A DNA stretch of 64,000 nt from Cupriavidus sp. IDO (lineage in GTDB: Bacteria; Pseudomonadota; Gammaproteobacteria; Burkholderiales; Burkholderiaceae), in assembly GCF_000812465.1 (NCBI RefSeq), contig NZ_JWMA01000006.1, positions 62,001 to 126,000 on the forward strand, written 5' to 3'. Made by a program: the position numbers and the translations under genes. The notes under the pieces were generated by a model. That model saw only the letters and a program-made list of their open reading frames with translations. It was not told the origin of the DNA and searched no databases. The stretch's first letter is position 1. Every line of letters begins with the position of its first letter. This document shows, piece after piece, positions 54,420 through 64,000 of this stretch.

Positions 54420-55379
54420 ATGGGGATCGGGGTACTGTGCGGGCTGCTGGCGGGGGCGTTCTGGGGCATGGTGTTCATCGCCCCGAAACTGCTGCCGGTG
54501 TTCTCGCCCTGGGAACTCGCCATCGGGCGCTATCTCGCCTACGGACTGGTAGCGTTCATCGCCGCGCTGCCGCTGATGACGCGCATCGCCCGCAAGCTGA
54601 CCAGGGCGGACTGCATCGCCCTGCTCCGCCAAGCCTTCACCGGCAACCTGCTCTACTACGTGCTGCTGGCCTTTGGCGTGCAGCTGGCGGGCGTGGGCCC
54701 CACCTCGCTGATCATCGGCATCCTGCCGATTTCCGTGACCATCATGGGACGCCGTGACCATGGCGCGGTGCCGCTGTCGCGCCTGCTGTGGCCGCTGCTG
54801 GTGGTGGCCGCCGGCATTGCCTGCATCAATATCGATCTGTTCGGCGGCGGCCAGGGTGCGCATGCGGCAGCGGCCGGCGCGGTCGTGCGGCCGGTCTGGC
54901 AGAAGCTGGCCGGCGTTTGTTGCGCGGCCGGCGCGCTGCTCTGCTGGACGCTCTATGCCGTCGACAACGCGCGCTACCTTCAGCGCAACCCGCACTACAG
55001 CGGCAATGAATGGTCGGCACTCTATGGCCTGTCCACGGGCGCCGTTTCCGCGGTGCTGGCCGTGATCGGCTGGCTGCTGGCCGGCGACAGCCTGACCGCG
55101 CCAGGCAGCGGCCGCGACTGGCAGTGGTTCTGGATGGTCAATGCCGCCGTGGCGCTCGGCGCGTCGCTGATCGGCAACAACCTGTGGAATATCGCCAGCC
55201 GCCGCCTGCCGCTGACGCTGTCGGGCCAGATGATCGTGTTCGAGACCCTTTTCGCGCTGGCGTACGGTTTCGTGTTCGACCACCGCTGGCCGCGCCCGCT
55301 CGAGATTGCCGCCATTGTGTTGTTAATGGTCGGCGTCGCCTGGTCGGTCCGCTTGCACGCCACTGACAAGTCTGCGTAG
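54420..55379 (+). CDS. EamA/DMT-superfamily permease
   Basis: A protein of about 319 residues with ten hydrophobic helices in two EamA-like halves (LLAGAFWGMVFIAPKLL at the start, LSGQMIVFETLFALAYGFVF in the second half). Transports small metabolites or amino acids; substrate unknown. It is divergent from guaB. ATG 54420 gives the first helix directly; ATG 54384 and more distal in-frame starts extend into the guaB start region and are less likely. Confidence 0.8.
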   Translation: MGIGVLCGLLAGAFWGMVFIAPKLLPVFSPWELAIGRYLAYGLVAFIAALPLMTRIARKLTRADCIALLRQAFTGNLLYYVLLAFGVQLAGVGPTSLIIGILPISVTIMGRRDHGAVPLSRLLWPLLVVAAGIACINIDLFGGGQGAHAAAAGAVVRPVWQKLAGVCCAAGALLCWTLYAVDNARYLQRNPHYSGNEWSALYGLSTGAVSAVLAVIGWLLAGDSLTAPGSGRDWQWFWMVNAAVALGASLIGNNLWNIASRRLPLTLSGQMIVFETLFALAYGFVFDHRWPRPLEIAAIVLLMVGVAWSVRLHATDKSA

Positions 55380-55564
55380 ACTAATGGTCGATGGCGCGGG
55401 GGTCACACGCGCCCCACGAACAGGGTCAATGTCGGCGCCATTCCGCGCGCCAGGTCTTTCCGCGGCAGTCGCTCGCGGAATCGCTCGCCCGCCTGCGGCG
55501 CCGGCGTCCCTGCAGCATCTCCCAGCCGTACCAGTTCCTTCCGAGCCACTTTCGACGCCTCGCC

Positions 55565-56074
55565 ATGAAACGATCGTCCGCGCTGTTCCTGCTTGCTACA
55601 GCTGCTGTTGCCATCCCTGCCCAGGCATTTGCCTACTGGCAGTGGCGCGACGCCAACGGCCGTATGGTCTACAGCGACGTGCCCCCGCCGCCTTCGGTTT
55701 CGAGGATCGTGGAGGCGCCTGGCCGGTTCGCCGGCGAGTTCAGGCCGGTCGAAGCCACGCCGGCAAGCACCGACGCTGCCGCCGCAAAGCCCTCCGCCAA
55801 ACCAGCCGCGGCGTCCGCCCCGACGGCGGAAGAGGCCTTCCAGAAGCGCCGTGAAGCCCGCCTGAAGGCCGATAACGAGCAGGCCACCAGGGAGCGCGAA
55901 GCGGCGGAGCGCCAGGCCCGCTGCAATGAAATGCGCAACTACGCCAACGGCTTGCAGCAAGGCGTCCGCGCCGCCGTGATCGGGCCGGACGGCTCGCTCC
56001 AGCATCTCGACGGCGACCAGCGCCAGGCCGAGATGCTCAGGACCAACGCGAATCTCGAGAAAAACTGCAGCTGA
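55565..56074 (+). CDS. DUF4124 domain secreted protein
   Basis: A 169-residue protein with a signal peptide (SALFLLATAAVAIPAQAFA), followed by the DUF4124 core YWQWRDANGRMVYSDVPPPP, an Ala/Pro linker and a coiled, charged helix (EEAFQKRREARLKADNEQAT). Periplasmic; function unknown. Common in betaproteobacteria, and stands here between the DMT permease and the RnfH/RatA pair. Confidence 0.82.
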   Translation: MKRSSALFLLATAAVAIPAQAFAYWQWRDANGRMVYSDVPPPPSVSRIVEAPGRFAGEFRPVEATPASTDAAAAKPSAKPAAASAPTAEEAFQKRREARLKADNEQATREREAAERQARCNEMRNYANGLQQGVRAAVIGPDGSLQHLDGDQRQAEMLRTNANLEKNCS

Positions 56075-56127
56075 TGCGGTGTTGAGGGCCGTCCGCTGAA
56101 CGCGGCGGCCGGTGGCGGGTCAGCGCT

Positions 56128-56478
56128 TCAGGTGTTGCCGCCGCGCAGCCACTTCTGCCCTTCGCGCGTCCCGCCCTCGCGGGTTTTCTGGACACGCTTG
56201 CGGCGCGCCTGTTTCGGGTCGGCCGTCAACGGACGGTAAACCTCGACGCGATCGCCTTCGCGCACTACGGTCTCAGGCGTCTTGAGTTTGCCGAAGATGC
56301 CCACGCGCATGGTCGAAGGATCTACCTCCGGGCATTCCTGCTGCAGGCCGGAGCCGACGATCGCGGCGGCGATCGTCGTACCGGCCGGGACTTCGATGTC
56401 CTTGACGAACACGTAGTCCGGCTTCGCGTAGCAGACAGAAAGCCGCACAGTCGCGGCCCCTGGCTCAGCTTGTGGCAT
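56128..56478 (-). CDS. rnfH: RnfH/RatB family ubiquitin-fold protein
   Basis: A 116-residue beta-grasp protein: VRLSVCYAKPDYVFVKDIEV, TIAAAIVGSGLQQECPEVD, then MRVGIFGKLKTPETVVREGD and RVEVYRPLTADPKQARRKR, the usual RnfH signature and basic tail. Role unclear; the conserved ratA-rnfH-smpB arrangement links it to translation or tmRNA biology. Its start overlaps the ratA stop by about 14 bases. Confidence 0.92.
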   Translation of the reverse strand: MPQAEPGAATVRLSVCYAKPDYVFVKDIEVPAGTTIAAAIVGSGLQQECPEVDPSTMRVGIFGKLKTPETVVREGDRVEVYRPLTADPKQARRKRVQKTREGGTREGQKWLRGGNT

Positions 56479-56902
56479 AGACTACCTCGGCACGCTTGAC
56501 GAAGGCGTCCACAAAGGTATTGGCGATCATGCTGAATACCGGACCAATGATTTTCTCGAGGAAAATGCTCGAAAACTCGTAGTGCAGGTGGAACTCGATC
56601 TTGCAGGCGTCTTCGCGCAGTGGAGTAAAGCGCCAGGAGCCGTTGAAGGTCTTGAACGGCCCGTCGGCGAAGGTCATGTCGATGCGCGTCGGACGCTCCT
56701 GCGTATTGCGGGTGTGGAAGTACTGCTGGATGCCCTTGAAATGGATGTGGATCTTGGCATCGAGCAGCGTATCGGTCTGCTCGAACACCTCCACGCCACC
56801 GCACCATGGAAGAAACTTGGAGTAGTCTTCCACTCGCGTGACCAGGTCGTACATCTGCGCGGCCGAGAAACCGAGCAGGACGGATTTATGGACGTCTGCC
56901 AT
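56465..56902 (-). CDS. ratA: RatA/START-like (polyketide cyclase/dehydrase) protein
   Basis: A 145-residue coenzyme Q-binding COQ10/START-like protein: SVLLGFSAAQMYDLVTRVED then YSKFLPWCGGVEVFEQ at the N-terminus, TFADGPFKTFNGSWRFTPL in the sheet, and the long C-terminal helix FVDAFVKRAEVVY. The E. coli member is named RatA; related proteins bind ubiquinone. It is divergent from smpB, as in many proteobacteria. Confidence 0.92.
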   Translation of the reverse strand: MADVHKSVLLGFSAAQMYDLVTRVEDYSKFLPWCGGVEVFEQTDTLLDAKIHIHFKGIQQYFHTRNTQERPTRIDMTFADGPFKTFNGSWRFTPLREDACKIEFHLHYEFSSIFLEKIIGPVFSMIANTFVDAFVKRAEVVYATS

Positions 56903-57103
56903 GTATGGGGGAAAATCTGACTACCGGCCGTGCCTGGACGCATTGCGCACGGATTGCGCATGGCGTGCAGCTCGCATGAACCGGTGCCGGGGCTGGTTTG
57001 CTAGAATCCCGATTTTAGCCGACCCGCGCGCCCGCGGCATCCCCGCCGTCACATCCGCGCAAAACCGACGGCTTCCACCTCTCATCGCACCCTACCCGCA
57101 CGC

Positions 57104-57556
57104 ATGACCATCGCAGACAACAAGAAGGCCTTTTTCGACTACTTCATCGAAGAGCGATACGAGGCCGGGATCGTGCTTGAAGGCTGGGAAGTCAAGGCGA
57201 TCCGCGCCAACCGCGTGCAGATCAAGGAAGGCTACGTGGTGGTACGGGACGCGGAAATGTTCCTGATTGGCGCCCATATCAGCCCGCTGCAAAGCGCCTC
57301 GACCCACGTCAATCCGGACCCGGTCCGCACCCGCAAGCTGCTGCTCAAGGCCGACGAGATCAAGAAGCTGATCGGCAAGGTGGAGCAACGCGGCTATACG
57401 CTGGTTCCGCTGAACCTGCACTACACGCGCGGCCGCGTGAAATGCGAGATCGGCTTGGCCAAGGGCAAGAAGCAGTTCGACAAGCGCGAGACCGAGAAGC
57501 AGCGCGACTGGCAGCGCGAAAAGGCCCGTATCCTGAAGGGCGGCGCCAAGGAGTAA
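57104..57556 (+). CDS. smpB: SsrA (tmRNA)-binding protein
   Basis: A 150-residue protein needed for trans-translation. The oligonucleotide-binding barrel is typical: [20 protein letters not shown], the [17 protein letters not shown] block, and [20 protein letters not shown]. The basic tail ([18 protein letters not shown]) is the part that mimics the codon in the A site. Normal length. Confidence 0.97.
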   Translation: MTIADNKKAFFDYFIEERYEAGIVLEGWEVKAIRANRVQIKEGYVVVRDAEMFLIGAHISPLQSASTHVNPDPVRTRKLLLKADEIKKLIGKVEQRGYTLVPLNLHYTRGRVKCEIGLAKGKKQFDKRETEKQRDWQREKARILKGGAKE

Positions 57557-57584
57557 GCCCGGCACCGCGTCCGCGCCGGCAACC

Positions 57585-58514
57585 TCAGGCGGCCTTCTGT
57601 CCCTTTACGATCTGCAGGGCCGACGCAATCATGCTGCTCATCTCGCCGAGGTTGCCCGGCACGATCAGCGTATTGCCCTGCTTGGCCAGGTTGCCGAACG
57701 CCGCGACATACTCCTCGGCAACCTTCAGGTTGACCGCATCCATGCCGCCTTCGGTACGGATTGCATTGCCGATCTTCTGGATGGCCTGCGCATTGGCTTC
57801 GGCCACCGCAAGAATCGCGCTTGCCTCGCCCTGGGCCCTGTTGATCGCGGCCTGCCGCTCGCCCTCCGACTTCTGGATCGCCGCCTCGCGCGCGCCGGTG
57901 GCCAGGTTGATCTGCTCCTGCCGCTTGCCCTCGGATGCGGCAATCAGCGCGCGCTTCTCGCGCTCGGCCGTGATCTGCGCCTGCATCGCATGCAGGATTT
58001 CCTTGGGCGGCGTCAGGTCCTTGATCTCGTAGCGAAGCACCTTCACGCCCCAGTTGGCGGCGGCTTCATCCAGCGCGTTGACGACGCTGTGGTTGATGAA
58101 TTCACGCTCCTCGAAGGTCTTGTCCAGCTCCAGCTTGCCGATCACCGAGCGCAGCGTGGTCTGCGACAGCTGCGTGATCGCCACCACGAAGTTGCTGGAG
58201 CCATACGAGGCCTTCATCGGGTCCGTGACCTGGAAGTACAGCACGCCGTCCACCTGCAGCTGCGTGTTGTCCCTGGTAATGCAGACCTGGCTGGGAACGT
58301 CGAGCGGAATCTCCTTCAGCACGTGCTTGTAGGCCACCCGGTCGACGAACGGCACCACGATGGAGAGCCCCGGCGTCAGCGTTGCGTGATAGCGGCCAAG
58401 GCGTTCCAGCACCCAGGCGTGCTGTTGCGGCACGATCTTGATGCACTTGGCGATCAGCACCACGGCGGCGATAAGGATGATCAGCGGCAACAGGCCAAGC
58501 TGCAATGCGAGCAT
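57585..58514 (-). CDS. SPFH/stomatin-like protein (QmcA type)
   Basis: A 309-residue protein: N-terminal membrane helix (LGLLPLIILIAAVVLIAK), SPFH/band 7 domain (PQQHAWVLERLGRYHATLTP, then QTTLRSVIGKLELDKTFEER), an Ala/Glu-rich coiled coil (about 200-270), and the C-terminal segment FGNLAKQGNTLIVPGNLGEM. Scaffolds membrane quality control with its NfeD partner, which is encoded just upstream. Confidence 0.92.
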   Translation of the reverse strand: MLALQLGLLPLIILIAAVVLIAKCIKIVPQQHAWVLERLGRYHATLTPGLSIVVPFVDRVAYKHVLKEIPLDVPSQVCITRDNTQLQVDGVLYFQVTDPMKASYGSSNFVVAITQLSQTTLRSVIGKLELDKTFEEREFINHSVVNALDEAAANWGVKVLRYEIKDLTPPKEILHAMQAQITAEREKRALIAASEGKRQEQINLATGAREAAIQKSEGERQAAINRAQGEASAILAVAEANAQAIQKIGNAIRTEGGMDAVNLKVAEEYVAAFGNLAKQGNTLIVPGNLGEMSSMIASALQIVKGQKAA

Positions 58515-58598
58515 GTAATACCCTCCAGGCTGGAAACGACGGAAAGAAAGCCGCCAGACAAGGCCGGCTTTGCTGCATGGCGTGCTGAGGCTATCGCG

Positions 58599-59021
58599 TC
58601 AGCACGGCGAAACAATCAGCGTGCAGCCCTGCACCGCGACGATGCGGAACCGTCCGGGCGCCGCCGCATAGTCCGGGGCCAGCTCGACGGTCCAGTCGGC
58701 GCCGCGATACGGAACGCGGGCGCGGCGGTAGGCGTCCCATGCCGGCACTTCCAGTACCTGGCCGATATCGAGATTCACGTCCGGATCGGTGGCGGCAGTG
58801 CTGCGGCGCAGGCGCCCGAAGCGCGTACGGCGCAGCGCGGCAATCAGGGCGATCGCGACCAGCGCCGCCAACAGGGTCTGGGCTCCGGGCTCCAGGCCAA
58901 ACCAGGCGCCCACGCCGCCCGCGACAAGACCCAGCGCCACCATCAGCAGGTAGAAAGTCCCGGTCGCCAGTTCGACGATCACCAGCACCACGGCTGCCAC
59001 GAACCAGATGTAGTGCGACAT
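58599..59021 (-). CDS. NfeD-like membrane protein
   Basis: A 140-residue protein from ATG 59021: two to three helices (IWFVAAVVLVIVELATGTFY, LLMVALGLVAGGVGAWFG, TLLAALVAIALIAALRR) and then a C-terminal OB-fold domain (VNLDIGQVLEVPAWD ... RVPYRGADWTVEL ... GRFRIVAVQGCTLIV). Short NfeD form that partners with stomatin-like SPFH proteins; about 85 bases before the stomatin gene on the same strand. Confidence 0.9.
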   Translation of the reverse strand: MSHYIWFVAAVVLVIVELATGTFYLLMVALGLVAGGVGAWFGLEPGAQTLLAALVAIALIAALRRTRFGRLRRSTAATDPDVNLDIGQVLEVPAWDAYRRARVPYRGADWTVELAPDYAAAPGRFRIVAVQGCTLIVSPC

Positions 59022-59064
59022 CCAAGCTCCCCGAAAGTCCCGAATCCCTGAAGGCCCAAAAAGT

Positions 59065-59099
59065 AAAAACCCCCGCAACGCCAACGGCGTCTGCGGGGG
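59065..59099 (-). terminator. Rho-independent terminator behind ppsA
   Basis: Long hairpin with arms CCCCCGCAACGCC and GGCGTCTGCGGGGG (one bulged base, three-base loop) followed on the minus strand by TTTTTACTTTTT. It ends the ppsA transcript before the nfeD gene. Confidence 0.85.
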
Positions 59100-59184
59100 C
59101 AGATGCAACACCTGACGCAGGGCCGGTGCCTGCCGGCGCCCGACGGGCACCGGCTATGGTTTGCTTATTGTGACGCGAAATGCC

Positions 59185-61569
<2,385 letters not shown>

Positions 61570-61844
61570 GAAAGCCTCAAAACAAAGTAAGAAACCTGTC
61601 GCGTGTGCCCGGTATGTTGTTGGCGTTCTGTTCCCGGACGGATCGCTTGGCTAAACAACCCCATTTATCTGACAGGGGAATTGCGTCGTGGCTTTCATCT
61701 CGCAGCGCACATTGTCGACAATCCCTGCCCTGGATGGTTGGACCGGCCAGCGCCTGCGGAATTGCTTAGCGAAAAGATCGCCGCTATTCTACCGTGCTGC
61801 GCCGCACTTTTCTGCGGAACATTGAATCAATTTATTAGCTGCTT

Positions 61845-62750
61845 ATGTCTCTGCCAGAAACACCGGACGGCTCCCAGCCGGCATCCCAGGCCGCAATCGC
61901 GCCGGCACCCCAGCCTGTAGCCGTGGATCGTCCGGCAGTGCGGTCGGTATTCATCGTTTCCGACGGGACTGGCATTACCGCCGAAACATTCAGCCACTCC
62001 ATTCTTGCCCAGTTCGAAATGCGCTTCCGAAAAGTGCGCATGCCGTTCGTCGACACGCCGGAAAAGGCACATATTGCGGTCGGCAAGATCAATGAGGCTT
62101 TTTATGCGGAAGGCGTGCAGCCCATCGTATTTACGACGCTGGTCAACCAGGAGTCGAACAAGGCACTGCGACGCGCCAAGGCAATGATCCTGGACATGTT
62201 CCAGACCTTTATCGAGCCACTCGAGAAAGAACTGGGACTGAAGTCGACCCATGCGATCGGCCGCTTCCACCAGAATGCCGACACCGAGGCCTATAAGAAC
62301 CGCATCGAGGCGATCAATTTCTCGCTGGCGCATGATGACGGCCAGTCTCATAAAAACCTGGCCGAGGCGGATGTGATACTGGTTGGCGTGTCGCGCAGCG
62401 GCAAGACCCCGACCAGCCTGTACCTCGCGATGCAATACGGGCTGAAGGCGGCAAATTACCCGCTGATCCCCGATGATTTCGAGCGCGGACGCTTGCCCTC
62501 TGCGCTGTATGACTACAAGAGCAAGATCTTCGGGCTATCGATCGACCCGCAGCGGCTGACGGAAATCCGCAACGAGCGGCGCCCAGGCAGCAAGTACGCG
62601 GCGGTGGAGAACTGCCGCTACGAGGTCAACGAGGCCGAAGCCATGATGCGGCGTGAAGGGATCAAGTGGCTGTCGTCGACCCACAAGTCGATCGAAGAGA
62701 TCGCGACGACGATCCTGCAGGAAATCAAGGTAGATCGCGACAACTACTAA
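61845..62750 (+). CDS. ppsR: PEP synthase regulatory kinase/pyrophosphorylase
   Basis: A 301-residue DUF299 protein that inactivates PpsA by ADP-dependent phosphorylation and reactivates it by phosphorolysis. RSVFIVSDGTGITAETFSHS at the start of the conserved part, and the nucleotide loop VGVSRSGKTPTSLYLA, are the family marks. The first 30 residues are a low-complexity extension (Ala/Pro/Gln-rich). Divergently placed beside ppsA, the standard arrangement. Confidence 0.96.
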   Translation: MSLPETPDGSQPASQAAIAPAPQPVAVDRPAVRSVFIVSDGTGITAETFSHSILAQFEMRFRKVRMPFVDTPEKAHIAVGKINEAFYAEGVQPIVFTTLVNQESNKALRRAKAMILDMFQTFIEPLEKELGLKSTHAIGRFHQNADTEAYKNRIEAINFSLAHDDGQSHKNLAEADVILVGVSRSGKTPTSLYLAMQYGLKAANYPLIPDDFERGRLPSALYDYKSKIFGLSIDPQRLTEIRNERRPGSKYAAVENCRYEVNEAEAMMRREGIKWLSSTHKSIEEIATTILQEIKVDRDNY

Positions 62751-62802
62751 GCTCTGCACCCGGGCTGCGGCAATTTCGCCGCCCCGGGGTCTGGATCGGG
62801 AT

Positions 62803-63588
62803 TCAGGCGCCGGGACGACGCTGGCGCACCGCCTCGAACAGGCAGATAGCCGTCGCCGCCGCCACATTCAGGGATTCCAGCCCGCCAGGCTGCGGAATGC
62901 CCACGGTACGTGTGACGCGTTCCATCCAGGGCTCGCTCACGCCCGCCCCTTCATTCCCTACCACCCAGCCAACCGGCCCGCGCAGATCGGTATCGAAGAC
63001 CGCGGCGTCCGCATGGGACGAGGTGGCCAGCAAGGGCACCGCCAGGCGCGGTGCCAGCGAGTCGAGCGTGCAGTGCTCGACAATATTCAGATGGAAGTTC
63101 GCGCCCATGCCCGCGCGCAGGGTCTTGACCGACCACGCGAAGGCACAGCCGGTGGTCAGGAACGCATGCCGGATGCCGGCCGCAGCCGCGCTGCGCAGGA
63201 TCGAGCCGACATTGCCGGCGTCCTGCACGCCATCCAGGATCACGCAGTCCTCATCGATGCTAGCCGGCAGGTGGCCGGACGGCGTCTCGATGACCAGCAT
63301 CAGCTCGATCCCGTTGACGACCCCGCTGATCTGCGCAAACAGCGTGTCTGCCAGCACCACGAGCCGGTCCGCTTCGACCTGTCCCAGCAGCGGCGCCACC
63401 TCGATGTGATCGTAGTGACGTTCCGACACCACGCAACTGACGGGCTGGCCGAGCGCGGCCACGTAGGCCTGCGCCAGGTGAACGCCGTCCAGCAGCGACT
63501 GCCCTGCCTTGCGGCGCTGGTGCGTGGAGGTGGCAAGCGCCTTGAGGTGTTTGAACAGCGCGTTGTCGCGCGACGTTACATGCTTCAC
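62803..63588 (-). CDS. SpoU/TrmH-family RNA 2'-O-methyltransferase
   Basis: A 261-residue SPOUT methyltransferase. The three SpoU motifs are clear: LDGVQDAGNVGSILRSAAAA, VVGNEGAGVSEPW and IPQPGGLESLNVAAATAICL, which form the knotted SAM site. An N-terminal substrate-binding domain (NALFKHLKALATSTHQRRKA) precedes. Ribose methylation of rRNA (RlmB-like) or tRNA is possible. Follows the rnhB gene on the same strand. Confidence 0.92.
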   Translation of the reverse strand: MKHVTSRDNALFKHLKALATSTHQRRKAGQSLLDGVHLAQAYVAALGQPVSCVVSERHYDHIEVAPLLGQVEADRLVVLADTLFAQISGVVNGIELMLVIETPSGHLPASIDEDCVILDGVQDAGNVGSILRSAAAAGIRHAFLTTGCAFAWSVKTLRAGMGANFHLNIVEHCTLDSLAPRLAVPLLATSSHADAAVFDTDLRGPVGWVVGNEGAGVSEPWMERVTRTVGIPQPGGLESLNVAAATAICLFEAVRQRRPGA

Positions 63589-63614
63589 GGTGTCAATGTC
63601 ATGGCACCCGGCGA

Positions 63615-64000
63615 TCAGGACAGCATCGGCCCGCGGGCCAGTGCTTCGCGAACCGGGGCGAAGGAACGACGGTGGTGCGGCGTTGCGCCGAACTCCGCCA
63701 GCGCAGCCAGATGCTGCGGCGTGCCGTAGCCGGCGTGCGAATCAAATCCGTATTGCGGATAGCTCTCGTGCAGGACCAGCAGTTCGCGGTCGCGCGCTAC
63801 CTTGGCCAGGATCGAGGCGGCCGAAATCGCCTTGACCAGCGAATCGCCCTTGACGATGGCCTCCACGGGGAACGGCACCTGCGGGCAGCGATTGCCGTCC
63901 ACCTGCACCAGGTCAGGCGTCAGGCCGCTGGCCGCGAGCCCGTGCACGGCGCGCTGCATGGCGAGCATGCTTGCGTGCAGGATGTTCAGCGTGTCGATCT
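63615..64000 (-). CDS. rnhB: Ribonuclease HII (partial, 5' end outside the window)
   Basis: The C-terminal 128 residues of RNase [63 protein letters not shown] and [20 protein letters not shown] are conserved blocks; the Asp in VDGN and Asp in KVARDR belong to the metal site. The enzyme removes ribonucleotides from DNA. The gene runs off the window's right edge. Confidence 0.93.
   Translation of the reverse strand, partial: IDTLNILHASMLAMQRAVHGLAASGLTPDLVQVDGNRCPQVPFPVEAIVKGDSLVKAISAASILAKVARDRELLVLHESYPQYGFDSHAGYGTPQHLAALAEFGATPHHRRSFAPVREALARGPMLS

Overview
The window is GC-rich betaproteobacterial chromosome, most probably Cupriavidus or a close Burkholderiaceae relative. The right-hand third has the conserved housekeeping order guaA - guaB - ratA/rnfH - smpB - stomatin/nfeD - ppsA - ppsR - SpoU methyltransferase - rnhB. 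The left part has the transporter, hydrolase, porin and two-component genes typical of that genus. The genus assignment rests on gene order and protein style only.

Region by region. 1-5.4 kb: an NTF2-like protein, a flavin reductase, a decayed histidine kinase, a DUF3096 micro-protein, a GlxA/FtrA-type AraC regulator divergent from a DUF3088 gene, a thioredoxin reductase and a DUF6356 gene. 5.4-11.4 kb: a co-oriented sulfur/amino-acid set with two PLP enzymes, a polar amino-acid ABC importer and a D-cysteine desulfhydrase, probably for cystine or related thiol amino acids. 11.5-15.5 kb: an isochorismatase-family hydrolase, a small secreted RDPY-repeat protein, an MFS pump and a secreted protein of unknown function. 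15.8-22.0 kb: an 1835-residue kinase/ATPase/GAF/PAS/histidine-kinase hybrid facing a FixJ-type response regulator. 22.5-30.6 kb: a tightly packed set of YcaC-like hydrolase, Tat-exported alpha/beta hydrolase and amidohydrolase, DoxX, MFS, XapX, porin and DUF1275.

31.56-50.45 kb is the exceptional part. It reads as an integrative element in the 3' end of guaA, decayed and present as two tandem modules of about 9.4-9.5 kb. Three att-like copies of the guaA end lie at about 31563, 41054 and 50426. Each module starts with the same roughly 810-bp block (S1) and ends with the same roughly 340-bp block (S2). Inside are decayed integrase pieces, a ParDE toxin-antitoxin pair, and pieces of a protease, a DUF1016 nuclease and an RND-type adaptor. 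A terminator that may have belonged to guaA is stranded on the far left side.

Both modules carry peptide natural-product (RiPP) genes. Module 1 has a 53-residue candidate precursor, a HExxH protein, a PvdE/SyrD-like ABC exporter and a JmjC/winged-helix oxygenase resembling ribosomal-oxygenase proteins. I do not recognise this combination as a described RiPP class. Module 1 also carries a 5'-truncated lasso cyclase with its exporter. Module 2 carries a complete lasso-peptide cluster: a short precursor, a separate RRE protein (B1), a separate transglutaminase-like leader peptidase (B2), a cyclase (C) and an exporter (D). The precursor aligns by spacing with the canonical leader pattern and predicts an 18-residue core with an unusual Ser1-Asp8 ring. 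Each precursor gene is followed by a hairpin before the enzyme genes.

I saw no tRNA, rRNA or CRISPR array. Functional statements about the RiPP products are inference from gene content.
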